Assembly: GCA_041656875.1 (NCBI GenBank)
Contig: JBBACR010000002.1
Location: 32,169 to 96,168, forward strand
DNA from: ARS1285 sp041656875
GTDB taxonomy: Archaea; Nanobdellota; Nanobdellia; Pacearchaeales; GW2011-AR1
Length of the DNA: 64,000 bases
Direction of reading: 5' to 3'
Position numbers and translations under genes: made by a program. A model generated the notes under the pieces. The model searched no databases, was not told the origin of the DNA, and saw nothing but the letters and a program-made list of their open reading frames with translations. Positions 42,176 through 50,477 of this stretch are shown one piece after another (the first letter of the stretch is position 1; each line of letters opens with the position of its first letter).

Positions 42176-42550
42176 ATGGTAAATTGGCTTGAAACTCATA
42201 ATAATGTCTCATTTTTAGTAGCAATACTCCTGGCAGGTTTTATCTTCTATATTTCATCTATTCCGAGTTCAAGTTTTCCTTCAGGACTTGGAATCTTAAC
42301 TAAACTATATCACTTAGGAATTTTCTTCATTCTTACATTCTTTTTATTAATGGCGTTGGTTCAAGGAAAAGCTCAGTACAAATATTTTATCTTAACTACA
42401 CTTCTAATTGTAATTGCTTATGCAATAACAGACGAACTTCATCAGTTATTTGTTTTAGGGAGGAATACTGCAATTGGAGATGTTTTAATTGATTCTATTG
42501 GAATATTTTGTGCAGGTGCATTATACTCTCTAACTATAAAAGAAAAATAA
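42176..42550 (+). CDS. VanZ-like membrane protein
   Basis: 124 residues and four helices (about 14-30, 44-60, 68-88 and 96-116). The motif YAITDELHQLFVLGRNTAIGDVLIDSIG in the last two helices is the VanZ-like family signature; the H-Q-x-F and GDVLID residues are conserved in it. Function is not known in archaea. It is divergent from the prefoldin gene, 49 bases away, and convergent with the DUF106 gene (12 bases). Confidence 0.88.
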   Translation: MVNWLETHNNVSFLVAILLAGFIFYISSIPSSSFPSGLGILTKLYHLGIFFILTFFLLMALVQGKAQYKYFILTTLLIVIAYAITDELHQLFVLGRNTAIGDVLIDSIGIFCAGALYSLTIKEK

Positions 42551-42562
42551 TAAACTGTAAAC

Positions 42563-43087
42563 TTATGCAACATTAAGCAGCTTTCTAAAAATACTAGAAA
42601 AAATTAAACTTCCAAGTATATAATAAAGTATCCACCATCCACCAAATATGGGCTCAAGATAGTTTCCAAACCATCTAAAAAATAAGATTATTGGGATTGT
42701 AGTAAATAGTAAGGGTTTTGTTGTAAGTTCCATTGTTCTTGGGAAAAACTCTAGCTGCTTTTTTTGTAATTCAAGTAACTTTTCAGGATGTTCACGATAT
42801 TTTTTCATTTCTTCCTGCAGGAACTTTTGTTCTTTTTTCATTTCTCTTAATTGTTCTTGGTCTGAAAGATATTTTTGAGCAAGAGTTAATATTAATGAGG
42901 TAAATGCAATAATCGCTGCAAAACCTAAGTAGACATTGATTTTAAGTAATGCTCCAAATGTAGGGTCGAGAACCGAGTCAACAGTCTGTTTTATTACTGG
43001 ATATTTATCCCACAGTGCAAATACGACCCAAGATAAACCAAGAACAACTAGTAACCAAATCATACCTAAACCTTTTTTATCTTCCAT
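42563..43087 (-). CDS. DUF106 membrane insertase (Oxa1/EMC3 superfamily)
   Basis: 174 residues from ATG 43087. One helix near 5-24, a second at about 45-65, then a cytoplasmic coiled coil (SDQEQLREMKKEQKFLQEEMKKYREH) and a final pair of helices. This is the archaeal DUF106 pattern, thought to be a YidC/Oxa1/EMC3-like membrane-protein insertase. TTG and GTG codons upstream (43097-43102) are possible starts; ATG is chosen because GGTG lies about 9 bases ahead. It usually follows SecY and adk; here adk is absent and the gene is 118 bases from SecY. Confidence 0.88.
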   Translation of the reverse strand: MEDKKGLGMIWLLVVLGLSWVVFALWDKYPVIKQTVDSVLDPTFGALLKINVYLGFAAIIAFTSLILTLAQKYLSDQEQLREMKKEQKFLQEEMKKYREHPEKLLELQKKQLEFFPRTMELTTKPLLFTTIPIILFFRWFGNYLEPIFGGWWILYYILGSLIFSSIFRKLLNVA

Positions 43088-43190
43088 TGTTATTTTCACC
43101 AATTAATTATTAATATAAACTATTTAATAGAGTTTTTAAAGCTAATGAATAAAGTCTTTCTTTATTAATTGCAACAATCCAGGTATTTTA

Positions 43191-43222
43191 AAACAAAGTC
43201 GAGTTAACCTCAATCTTTGTTT
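43191..43222 (-). terminator. Terminator-like hairpin after SecY
   Basis: In the minus-strand transcript the stem TAAACAAAG and its mate CTTTGTTTTA flank a loop of about 16 bases; the stem begins at the SecY stop codon and ends in TTTT. The arms on the plus strand are AAACAAAG (43191-43198) and CTTTGTTT (43215-43222). Such a structure would end, or reduce, transcription from the large ribosomal superoperon before DUF106. Confidence 0.45.
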
Positions 43223-44666
43223 AAACTCCCATCATTTTTTTAAGTGCAGGGTTCATATCTAGTGCATGTTGTTGTGCAATATTCTGATAGAACTGGAATG
43301 TAATCATAATTCCAAGTAGTAATGCAGTTCCAGCAACTAGTGCTCCAAGTATATCAGCAAGTGCCGCAAGGAGTCCAATTGCCATTCCACCCATCACTGT
43401 AAGTGGCATTACATATCTTGCAAGTATTGATTCAAGAATTCTTTTATCTTTTCTAAATCCAGGAATTTGCAGTCCAGAATTAAGTATATTTTGAGCCTGA
43501 TTCATTGCATCCATTCCAGAGGTCTTAACCCAAAAGACAGAGAACAATGCAGAGAAAAACATGTAAAATATTATATGGCTTATGGCTTGAGCAATTAACA
43601 TCCATTCCCAACTTCCTTGTATTATTCTATCAAGAATACTTGTTGGAGAAATCCAGTATAATAGTCCAGATATTGGTCTTCCATTCTGGAACTCTCCAAG
43701 GAATGTAAAGTATGAAGCTATCTTAGGTCCCATTGTGCAAGCTACTTGGCTCTCAGTACTTATACAAGGAGTTGCTGCATTATAGACTAGTCCTCCAAAC
43801 AATTGGAGATTTGCAATTAGGGCAGCAGTAAGTATAACTGGAATAACGCTGGCATAAAAGAATTGTAATGGCCATTTCATTGAATATCCCCTAAGTCTAT
43901 CGTAACTTAATGGAATTTCAATTTTCAATGATTGAGCCCATACAACAACTAAGAAGAGAATCACTGTAGAAACAAGTGCAGCTAGTGCAAGCATTGCACC
44001 CTTTGAATCTGCAAGCATTAGTGCTTGAATAAATGATAAAACTTTTCCAGGACAAGAAACACTGCCAAAGTTAAGTAAGCATACACCTCCTTCAGTTCCA
44101 AGGAATCCAAATGATGCAACAAATAATCTATAACCTACTCCTGCTGCAATAAACAGACTGATTCCAGATCCAAAACCCCACTTGTTACATAATTCATCCA
44201 TAAATAATATTGCAAGACCTCCTAAGATTAATTGAAAGATTAACATTCCATTGTAACCTGGAGCTGCTTGAAGTCCTTTCATTACAACATAAATTGTTGC
44301 TTCAAATATTATAAAAAAGAAAACCAATAATTTTTGCAGTCCTTGAAAAAACTTTTTTCCTTCAGGATCTGAAGTATCAATATCTAGAATTTTACTTCCA
44401 ACCAATAATTGCAATATGATTGAAGCCATAACAATTGGTCCAATACCTAGTGAAATTATCGAACCAAAATTAGTTCCCATAATAATTGCTAAATACTCAA
44501 ATCTTGCTAGAGCATTATTCTCAAGACCATAAAGAGCAATATTCTCCATTATAAAATAAGAAACAAGCACTATCAAGGTCCATTTTAACTTTGTATTAAA
44601 ACTTAATTTTTTTTCAACAGGACCCTTTACTTCTGGTAAATTTTTTAAAATGTCTCTAAATTCCAT
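43221..44666 (-). CDS. secY: Preprotein translocase subunit SecY
   Basis: 481 residues and ten membrane helices, with the archaeal SecY elements LPEVKGPVEKKLSFNTKLKWT at the start, the plug-region GTNFGSIISLGIGPIVMASIILQLLVG, and the cytoplasmic loops VWAQSLKIEIPLSYDRLRGYSMKWPLQFFYASVIPVIL and FRKDKRILESILARYV. It forms the protein-conducting channel with SecE and Sec61-beta (not in the window) and works with SecD/SecF at 16.6 kb. It closes the ribosomal superoperon, 33 bases downstream of L15. Confidence 0.97.
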   Translation of the reverse strand: MEFRDILKNLPEVKGPVEKKLSFNTKLKWTLIVLVSYFIMENIALYGLENNALARFEYLAIIMGTNFGSIISLGIGPIVMASIILQLLVGSKILDIDTSDPEGKKFFQGLQKLLVFFFIIFEATIYVVMKGLQAAPGYNGMLIFQLILGGLAILFMDELCNKWGFGSGISLFIAAGVGYRLFVASFGFLGTEGGVCLLNFGSVSCPGKVLSFIQALMLADSKGAMLALAALVSTVILFLVVVWAQSLKIEIPLSYDRLRGYSMKWPLQFFYASVIPVILTAALIANLQLFGGLVYNAATPCISTESQVACTMGPKIASYFTFLGEFQNGRPISGLLYWISPTSILDRIIQGSWEWMLIAQAISHIIFYMFFSALFSVFWVKTSGMDAMNQAQNILNSGLQIPGFRKDKRILESILARYVMPLTVMGGMAIGLLAALADILGALVAGTALLLGIMITFQFYQNIAQQHALDMNPALKKMMGV

Positions 44667-44699
44667 ATTAATTATAAAATTTTTAGGTTTATAAACTCT

Positions 44700-45224
44700 T
44701 TATTTCTTTTTCTTCAATATTACTTTCTTTATCTTAGGTTTTTCTTCCTTAGAATTAATTTTTTCTTCTACCTTTCTTTTATGTTCGATTTGAATAAGTA
44801 TTGCTTCTCCACCTGACTTTTCTATTTTTTCTTTTGCACCTTCGCTAAAACCAAGTGCTTTTATTTTAATAGCATCTTTTAATTCCCCTTTACCCAAGAT
44901 TTTGTATTTTTTTAATTCTAAAATATTATTTTTTCCATACTTTTTCATTAAGCTTTCTAAATTATTTCGTATGTCTTCAAGATTCATTGATTTTGATCTG
45001 TCCTTTTCAGTTTTTCTAGAAGTTACTCCTTGTTTTCCAAAATAATTATTTCCATATAATTTTATTACAAGTGACTTTTTATGGTCTGCCCTTTTTCCGG
45101 TCCCAGCCATTCCAACTCCACCATGGTGTCCACTACCTTTCCATTTCTTTCTAGCTCCATGACCATAAGTTGTGTCTCCTCTCCATTTCATAGATTTTTT
45201 TGTTTTTTTAACTTTAAATGCCAT
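44700..45224 (-). CDS. rpl15: Large ribosomal subunit protein uL15
   Basis: 174 residues. The amino end shows the glycine- and basic-rich GDTTYGHGARKKWKGSGHHGG segment of archaeal L15, then the core strand and helix ELKDAIKIKALGFSEGAKEKIEKSGG. A Lys-rich tail (EEKPKIKKVILKKKK) extends the usual end. It follows L30 by one base and precedes SecY, as in most archaea. Confidence 0.95.
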   Translation of the reverse strand: MAFKVKKTKKSMKWRGDTTYGHGARKKWKGSGHHGGVGMAGTGKRADHKKSLVIKLYGNNYFGKQGVTSRKTEKDRSKSMNLEDIRNNLESLMKKYGKNNILELKKYKILGKGELKDAIKIKALGFSEGAKEKIEKSGGEAILIQIEHKRKVEEKINSKEEKPKIKKVILKKKK

Positions 45225-45225
45225 T

Positions 45226-45786
45226 TTATAACATCCTCTCTATTAATTTATTTATATCGTTTTTATTATTTCCCAAAACTCCCTTAGGATATTGTAATTT
45301 GCTTTTGATTCCTTTTCTTGGAGGATGTAATCTAAAAAAAGGTTTAAGTTTAAAATCTTCTAATTTTTTTCCAGTGATAATCTCTTTTGCAGCTTCTTCA
45401 TAATTTACTTTTGCAGTTTTAGAATTCTCTACTGGAGAAGTGCTTTTTATTACTTTTGCTCTTGCATTTAGTAGTTTAACAAGAGTCTCGTTTTCTATAG
45501 GGCCATAAGCAACTGCATGTCTTACTTTCCAAAGCATTCCCATAAGTCCTTTATTCTCAGAATTAATTAGAACACAAGAATATTTTCTTCTAAGTCTTAA
45601 TCTGTCAAGTGTACTTGCAATTTCAGATTTTACTTTTACTTCTCCATCAATTCTTACAACTGCGATAAGGCCCTTTGAAGCATGACTTTCAGCTTTTTTT
45701 GTTTTTACAACTATCTTAGTAAGTTTTGTTTCAACTACCTTTTTCTCAGGAGTCTTTCTTATTTTTGTTATTTTTTCTTCTGTCAT
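45226..45786 (-). CDS. rpl30: Large ribosomal subunit protein uL30
   Basis: 186 residues. The L30 core starts near residue 37 with GLIAVVRIDGEVKVKSEIASTLDRLRLRRKYSCVLI and ends with FFRLHPPRKGIKSKLQYPKGVLGNN, which is the archaeal long form. An extra Lys/Glu-rich amino end of about 36 residues (EEKITKIRKTPEKKVVETKL) is present. It follows aIF1 by 52 bases, not S5 as in most archaea, because S3-L29-aIF1 lie between. Confidence 0.94.
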   Translation of the reverse strand: MTEEKITKIRKTPEKKVVETKLTKIVVKTKKAESHASKGLIAVVRIDGEVKVKSEIASTLDRLRLRRKYSCVLINSENKGLMGMLWKVRHAVAYGPIENETLVKLLNARAKVIKSTSPVENSKTAKVNYEEAAKEIITGKKLEDFKLKPFFRLHPPRKGIKSKLQYPKGVLGNNKNDINKLIERML

Positions 45787-45838
45787 TTTGTTTTATTTTG
45801 TCTATTCCTAGACTTTTTCACCGTTTATTTATATTGCC

Positions 45839-46138
45839 TTATATTGTTTGGATTGTATCTTCTGAAAATCCTAATTTTATGAGTACTTTTCGGATACTCT
45901 TGGAATGATCTCCTTGGAGTTCAACAGTGCTATTCTTTACTGTTCCTCCGCAGGCGAGTTCCTGTTTAAGATTTTTTGCAATAGTTTTCAAGTCCACGCC
46001 TTGAAAACCAGATACGATGGTTATTATCTTCCCAAACCTTTTCTTTTCAGTTTGGACCTGTATTCTCTGTTCTGTTCTTGCTATATCTTCACAAACACAA
46101 GCTTGCAAAGGCAACCCACATTTTGGACATATATCCAT
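45839..46138 (-). CDS. Translation initiation factor aIF1 (SUI1)
   Basis: 99 residues. An amino-terminal zinc-type motif CPKCGLPLQACVCEDIA is followed by the SUI1 fold FGKIITIVSGFQGVDLKTIAKNLKQELACGGTVKNS and ending in GDHSKSIRKVLIKLGF. It monitors start-codon recognition on the 30S subunit. It lies three bases from L29, as in other archaea, but the group has moved to follow S5. Confidence 0.95.
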   Translation of the reverse strand: MDICPKCGLPLQACVCEDIARTEQRIQVQTEKKRFGKIITIVSGFQGVDLKTIAKNLKQELACGGTVKNSTVELQGDHSKSIRKVLIKLGFSEDTIQTI

Positions 46139-46141
46139 TGT

Positions 46142-46339
46142 TTATTTTTTAATAGACATTTCATTTAGTCTATTAATAGTATGTAATCTTGCAATTGTTC
46201 TTTTTATTTCTTTAATTTTTAATTTTCCGCCCTTTCCAGATGCCACTTTATTTTTAATTAATTCCATCCTTAAGTCTTTGACTTTTTCTTCTATTTCTTT
46301 CTTTGACATTTTTTTTATATCTTTTATTCTTATTATCAT
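46142..46339 (-). CDS. rpl29: Large ribosomal subunit protein uL29
   Basis: 65 residues, a short helical hairpin with KIEIEEKVKDLRMELIKNK-type first helix and KIKEIKRTIARLHTINRL second helix. It stands near the peptide exit tunnel of the 50S subunit. It overlaps the S3 stop by four bases (S3-L29 coupling), the normal archaeal pairing. Confidence 0.9.
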   Translation of the reverse strand: MIIRIKDIKKMSKKEIEEKVKDLRMELIKNKVASGKGGKLKIKEIKRTIARLHTINRLNEMSIKK

Positions 46340-47079
46340 TCTTTCTCCTTATCTTCAGTTTTTATATCTTTATTGTCTTTTTTAACTCTTTTTGTTTTTA
46401 CTTTTTTCTCTTCTTTATCTTCAGAAGATTTTTTTGTATTTTTTTCTGCTTCAGGTTCTTTTTTAACCCTTATTCTATTTTTCATATTTTCATCAATATC
46501 AATTCTATCATAAATTCTTGCATCAGGAGCCATTATAGCAACTTTTACTCCAATAATTCCAGTTTTAGTAAGACCTACTGCCTGAGACCTTCCCACCTCT
46601 TTAGCAGATTCCCCTGCTTTCTTTAAATAACCTTCAGCAAATCTCCATGATTTAGCTCTTTCACTCGGAAGCTTTCCAGAGAGTCTAAGTTCACATCCAA
46701 GTGCTCCAGCCCTCATGATTTCTTGTAATTTTTTATATGCAATTACCTTAAATTTAAGATTACCCATTCTTTCAAGAGCCATTGCTATTTCATCTGCAAC
46801 TAGTTGAGAATCAAATAATGGATTTGTTATTTCCTGTATTTCAATATGGGGATTTTCTAGTTTAAATCTTGTCTTTAAAAATGTCGTAAGTTCTTCTATT
46901 TTTTCTCCTTTTCTTCCAATTACAAGACCTGGTTTTGCAGTAGAGATTATTATTTTTTCTCCAACAGGAGTATATTCAATGTCTAATCTGCTAATTTTAC
47001 CCTTACCTAGATTTCTTTTTATGTATTCTTTAATTCCATATTCTTCCTTTTTTAGTTTTATAAATTTTGATTTTTCCAT
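46336..47079 (-). CDS. rps3: Small ribosomal subunit protein uS3
   Basis: 247 residues from ATG 47079, which follows the S5 stop by two bases. KH domain GLVIGRKGEKIEELTTFLK (about 63-81) and the carboxy domain GALGCELRLSGKLPSERAKSWRFAEGYLKKAGE are typical. The last about 40 residues are a Lys/Glu-rich tail (EKNTKKSSEDKEEKKVKTKR...). S3 lines the mRNA entry channel. The open frame upstream of 47079 lies inside S5 and is not used. The gene is out of its usual place next to L22. Confidence 0.94.
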   Translation of the reverse strand: MEKSKFIKLKKEEYGIKEYIKRNLGKGKISRLDIEYTPVGEKIIISTAKPGLVIGRKGEKIEELTTFLKTRFKLENPHIEIQEITNPLFDSQLVADEIAMALERMGNLKFKVIAYKKLQEIMRAGALGCELRLSGKLPSERAKSWRFAEGYLKKAGESAKEVGRSQAVGLTKTGIIGVKVAIMAPDARIYDRIDIDENMKNRIRVKKEPEAEKNTKKSSEDKEEKKVKTKRVKKDNKDIKTEDKEKE

Positions 47080-47081
47080 TT

Positions 47082-47795
47082 TTACATATCCTTTGTTTTG
47101 TTTAGCGCATCCATGCATGCCATTGCAAGATTTATTGTTGATCTTACTTGTCCTGAACTTACACTATAAACATCTTTTATTCCAGCTAGCTTTAATATTT
47201 TTTTACATTCATCTCCAATAACAAGACCAGTTCCTTGAGGGGCAGGCATAAGTTTTACACGACAGCTTCCACATTTTCCTTCTACAATAAACGGAACTGT
47301 ATGTTCTTCTCCACACACACAATCAAAACTTCCACATCCTCTTTTTATTTTAACCAGTTCAAGTTTTGCTTTTCTAAGTGCCTTTGCTCTTGCAGGTAAT
47401 GTTTCTTTTGCTCTTCCATATCCAGCTCCAACATATCCGTTTTGATTTCCAACAATACATAAACATGAAAATGTAGCAACATTTCCTTCTGATGTTTTTT
47501 TCTGAGTTTGTCTCCAAGCTCTTCTTTTTCCTCCACCAAACTTTCCTTTTGCTTGACCAATATTAAGTACTTCTGAGTTTAAATCCAGTAAAAGGTCGAT
47601 TATTTCAGATTCTAAGATTTTATGTTTTAGAGCTTCATCAACATTAGTTATCTTTTTTTCTTTTACAAGAATTCCAAGTTTTGTTTTAGGTTTCCAGTCT
47701 TCAAGTGATTTTAGCTGTTGCTGTTTTAATCTTTCTTCTCTTATTTTATTCATTTCTTCTATTTCTTTTGGTGTCCTTACACGTCTTTCTATCAT
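47082..47795 (-). CDS. rps5: Small ribosomal subunit protein uS5
   Basis: 237 residues. It has WKPKTKLGILVKEKKITNVDEAL, the S5 double-stranded-RNA-binding fold RAWRQTQKKTSEGNVATFSCLCIVGNQNGYVGAG and the RAKALRKAKLELVKIKRGCGSFDCVCGEEHTVPF segment, then PAPQGTGLVIGDECKKILKLAGIKDVYS. It stabilises translation fidelity in the 30S subunit. The stop is two bases from S3, and the start overlaps L18 by four bases. Confidence 0.95.
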   Translation of the reverse strand: MIERRVRTPKEIEEMNKIREERLKQQQLKSLEDWKPKTKLGILVKEKKITNVDEALKHKILESEIIDLLLDLNSEVLNIGQAKGKFGGGKRRAWRQTQKKTSEGNVATFSCLCIVGNQNGYVGAGYGRAKETLPARAKALRKAKLELVKIKRGCGSFDCVCGEEHTVPFIVEGKCGSCRVKLMPAPQGTGLVIGDECKKILKLAGIKDVYSVSSGQVRSTINLAMACMDALNKTKDM

Positions 47796-48271
47796 TTTAT
47801 TGCTCCTTTAACTTTACTAAACATTTCAGTTAAATTATTATTTTTTCCTTCGATACTTTCTTTTGAAGGAACTACTTTTTCATCATAGTTAATTTTTATT
47901 CCAGAATCAGCTATTCCTTTAACTGCTGCATAAACTCTTGAACCTTTAGTATTTGGAATGAGTCCCAAATCTAAAACAAGTCTTCCTTTTACATCCTTAG
48001 CTTTTTTACCAAGTAGTAGTCCTGCTAAGTATGATGCAGTAGTAGATTTTAAACTTCCTTCTTTTTCTTTTGACCATCCAAGTTTTAAAAGATCTTTTGT
48101 AGTTGCACTGTAGACAACTTTATCCTCTGAATCTCTACTTTCAATTATCTGTAAAGTTAAATATTTGTTTGTTTTTCTTATAACAAGTCTAAGGGAATTT
48201 GATTTAAGTAAACCAAGTCTTCTTTTGTAATTTGTTTTGTTTTCTATTCTTCTTCTTTTATTGACTTTCAT
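47792..48271 (-). CDS. rpl18: Large ribosomal subunit protein uL18
   Basis: 159 residues. RRIENKTNYKRRLGLLKSNSLRLVIRKTNKYLTLQII is the 5S-rRNA-binding start; AASYLAGLLLGKKAK and LVLDLGLIPNTKGSRVYAAVKGIADSGIKI complete the domain. L18 binds 5S rRNA with L5. It overlaps L19e and S5 by four bases each. Confidence 0.95.
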   Translation of the reverse strand: MKVNKRRRIENKTNYKRRLGLLKSNSLRLVIRKTNKYLTLQIIESRDSEDKVVYSATTKDLLKLGWSKEKEGSLKSTTASYLAGLLLGKKAKDVKGRLVLDLGLIPNTKGSRVYAAVKGIADSGIKINYDEKVVPSKESIEGKNNNLTEMFSKVKGAIK

Positions 48272-48753
48272 TGTTTCTTCTCCTTCTTAGTTTTTTTAAC
48301 TTCTGATTTTTTAATAGTTTCAACTTTTGATTCTTGTTTTTCTTGTAATTTTTTTAAATTTGTTAAATATTCTTTTAAATGTGCTTTGCTTCTAAACATT
48401 TTCATCTTTGCCTTTTTTCTTAATTCTTTGTATAACTCTTGTGTTATCTCATTATTTATTTTTAATTCTCGTATATATTTTCTAAGTTTTCTAACAAGTT
48501 TAACATAGAGTTGTTTTCTATTATTTATTTTCTTCTTTATCTTTCCAGGCCCTCTTCTTCTAGTTCTTCTCACTATTTTTCTTCTTCCTTTTACAGGTTT
48601 TATTCTTATAATTCCTTCTTCAAACAAGGTTTTAATATCTTGCTTTGTTATAGCTTCTTTTATTTCAGCAAGAGAACCTTGATTAAAGATAATTCTATTT
48701 TTTCCAACCTTTAAGGTTTTTGCAGCAAGTTCTTTCTTTTTAGTAAGGTTCAT
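48268..48753 (-). CDS. rpl19e: Large ribosomal subunit protein eL19 (L19e)
   Basis: 161 residues. LTKKKELAAKTLKVGKNRIIFNQG starts the archaeal L19e domain; GRRKIVRRTRRRGPGKIKKKINNRKQLYVKLVRKLRKYIREL is its basic helix; a Lys-rich tail (EKQESKVETIKKSEVKKTKK) of about 25 residues follows. L19e is absent from bacteria. It overlaps the neighbours by one to four bases. Confidence 0.94.
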   Translation of the reverse strand: MNLTKKKELAAKTLKVGKNRIIFNQGSLAEIKEAITKQDIKTLFEEGIIRIKPVKGRRKIVRRTRRRGPGKIKKKINNRKQLYVKLVRKLRKYIRELKINNEITQELYKELRKKAKMKMFRSKAHLKEYLTNLKKLQEKQESKVETIKKSEVKKTKKEKKQ

Positions 48754-49307
48754 TATTTCTTTTCCTCTACAGTTTTAGTTTCAACTTTTGTTTCTTTTTT
48801 ACTTTCATTATTTTCAGCCTTAGGTTCTTCTTTTTTATCTTCTGCTTTTTTTTCAGCTTCTTTAGCTCTCTTGCTTCTTTCTTTTATTTTATCTTCTTTC
48901 TTCTTATTGCCTTCTTTTCTTTCTTTTAATTTTTCTTCAGTTTTTTCTAAAAATTTCTTAGCATTAAGATTATTAATTCTTATATTATTTTTTAGGATGT
49001 AGTTTGCAATTTCTATTTTCTTTTTCATTCCAATCTTTGCAAGAATTCCTACTTCATTCTTTTTTATTGATTTTATTTCTTCAATATTATGGACTAGGAT
49101 TGGTTTTAATTTATTTATAAGACTTCTTAGTTTTCTTTCTCCCCTATACCCAATATTTATATTTCTAAGATGACCTTTCATTTTAAGTCTTACCTTATTA
49201 TCAATACCTTTTGATTTTCTGTAGATTTGTTTCTTTTTTCTTCTAAGTCCAAGTTTTGAATATTGTGTATATCCTATTCTCAAAAATTTTGGTTTTCTTT
49301 TTATCAT
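48753..49307 (-). CDS. rpl32e: Large ribosomal subunit protein eL32 (L32e)
   Basis: 184 residues. The core is FLRIGYTQYSKLGLRRKKKQIYRKSKGIDNKVRLKMKGHLRNINIGYRGERKLR with the NEVGILAKIGMKKKIEIANYIL end, about 130 residues. The remaining about 55 residues are an unbroken Lys/Glu tail (from EKLKERKEGNKK to the stop), which is longer than in usual archaeal L32e. It overlaps L6 by four bases. Confidence 0.94.
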   Translation of the reverse strand: MIKRKPKFLRIGYTQYSKLGLRRKKKQIYRKSKGIDNKVRLKMKGHLRNINIGYRGERKLRSLINKLKPILVHNIEEIKSIKKNEVGILAKIGMKKKIEIANYILKNNIRINNLNAKKFLEKTEEKLKERKEGNKKKEDKIKERSKRAKEAEKKAEDKKEEPKAENNESKKETKVETKTVEEKK

Positions 49308-49861
49308 AAGTAGCTTACTCCTGGTTTTTCAATTATAAATATCCCATCCTGGAAAATTCTTCTGTCTCTTTTTCTTACCTTTGTTCCATTTTCGATATTT
49401 GCAGCAGTTTGACCTGCAACTTCAATATCGACTGAATCAAGTTCAATAATATCCTTGTTTAATTTAAGATTAACCCCTTCAATTAGTTTTATTCTTCTGT
49501 CTTTTTTCTCACCAAGGAAATTCTTAACAACTAACTCATTTGTAGCTTTATCATGACTTAATGTCATTGGAAAATGAACCGATGCTGCTTGTAATCTGTA
49601 TCTGAAGTTCTCGTTTAAACCTTTAATCATGTTGTTAATATGAGCAATCATAGTACCGAACATTTTTCTCTCTCTCTTTGTTGATTTTCTAGCCTCAATT
49701 ATTATTTTATTTCCATCCACTTTTAATTCTAGGATTGGATTTAATTTTCTTTTAACCGTATTATTATTCTTTTTAAGTATTATCATTTCATTTTCAATAA
49801 CTGCATTTATCCCTCCAGGGATTTCAATTTCTTCCAAAAGTCTTTCTTTTTTATTTTCCAT
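49304..49861 (-). CDS. rpl6: Large ribosomal subunit protein uL6
   Basis: 185 residues from ATG 49861, which shares one base with the S8 stop (TAATG). EIEIPGGINAVIENEMIILKK starts the first fold, GTMIAHINNMIKGLNENFRYRLQ is the middle segment, and VDIEVAGQTAANIENGTKVRKRDRRIFQDGIF the conserved end. L6 stands near the sarcin-ricin loop. An upstream open stretch of eight codons inside S8 is ignored. Confidence 0.95.
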   Translation of the reverse strand: MENKKERLLEEIEIPGGINAVIENEMIILKKNNNTVKRKLNPILELKVDGNKIIIEARKSTKRERKMFGTMIAHINNMIKGLNENFRYRLQAASVHFPMTLSHDKATNELVVKNFLGEKKDRRIKLIEGVNLKLNKDIIELDSVDIEVAGQTAANIENGTKVRKRDRRIFQDGIFIIEKPGVSYL

Positions 49862-50232
49862 TAGAATACATATGCAATTAAGCATCCTCCGATATTTTTT
49901 TCTTCAGCTTCAGAATGGGTTATTAATCCTTGGTTTGTTGAAACTATTAGAAATCCAAAGTTTCTTGCAGGAAGATATCTTCTAACATAACTTTTCACCT
50001 GATCAACAGATGCAGTATATCTTGGCTTTATTGAACGAACTTCATTTAATTTTTTTATTTCAATTTTTAGTTCAGTCCCTTCAACCGAATAATCTAGATA
50101 ACCTGCTTGTTTTATTAATTCAAGTACATTTCTCAATAGCTTTGAATGCTTTTTGATTGTTACTGATTTCTTCTTTGCACGCTTAGCATTCATTATCTGA
50201 TTCAATGCATCTGAAACTATATCTTGGCTCAT
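49861..50232 (-). CDS. rps8: Small ribosomal subunit protein uS8
   Basis: 123 residues. VSDALNQIMNAKRAKKKSVTI starts the domain, KHSKLLRNVLELIKQAGYLDYS follows, and the end is NFGFLIVSTNQGLITHSEAEEKNIGGCLIAYVF, the archaeal S8 carboxy motif. It is a primary binder of 16S rRNA. It follows S14 by 14 bases. Confidence 0.95.
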   Translation of the reverse strand: MSQDIVSDALNQIMNAKRAKKKSVTIKKHSKLLRNVLELIKQAGYLDYSVEGTELKIEIKKLNEVRSIKPRYTASVDQVKSYVRRYLPARNFGFLIVSTNQGLITHSEAEEKNIGGCLIAYVF

Positions 50233-50246
50233 GTTGTTTTTTTCTC

Positions 50247-50477
50247 CTATGAATATTTTTTAAACCCTAAGTCTTCTGCGATTTCTCTAAAGCAATGTCT
50301 ACACAGGTTAATTTCGTAGCTGTTAACCATTGCTCCAAATCTCCCGCACCTTTCGCATTTTTTCTTTGCGATTCCGCAGGTTTTTTCCTTGGGTTTATTA
50401 TGTTTAATATATTTCTCTCTAACGGCAGGTTTATTAGCAAACTGTTTCAAAAATTTTCTCCAATCACTTGCGGTCAT
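50247..50477 (-). CDS. rps14: Small ribosomal subunit protein uS14, zinc-binding
   Basis: 76 residues. The archaeal zinc type is shown by CGIAKKKCERCGRFGAMVNSYEINLCRHCFREIAEDLGFKKY with CxxC and CxxC pairs. A 30-residue amino extension (TASDWRKFLKQFANKPAVRE) precedes it, and its start overlaps the L5 end by 14 bases. It contacts the head of the 30S subunit. Confidence 0.92.
   Translation of the reverse strand: MTASDWRKFLKQFANKPAVREKYIKHNKPKEKTCGIAKKKCERCGRFGAMVNSYEINLCRHCFREIAEDLGFKKYS

Noticed and set aside
46017..46626. Plus-strand hydrophobic frames opposite S3, L29 and aIF1
   Set aside because: They are complements of Lys- and Glu-rich ribosomal genes, which always produce Phe/Leu/Ser-rich shadows.
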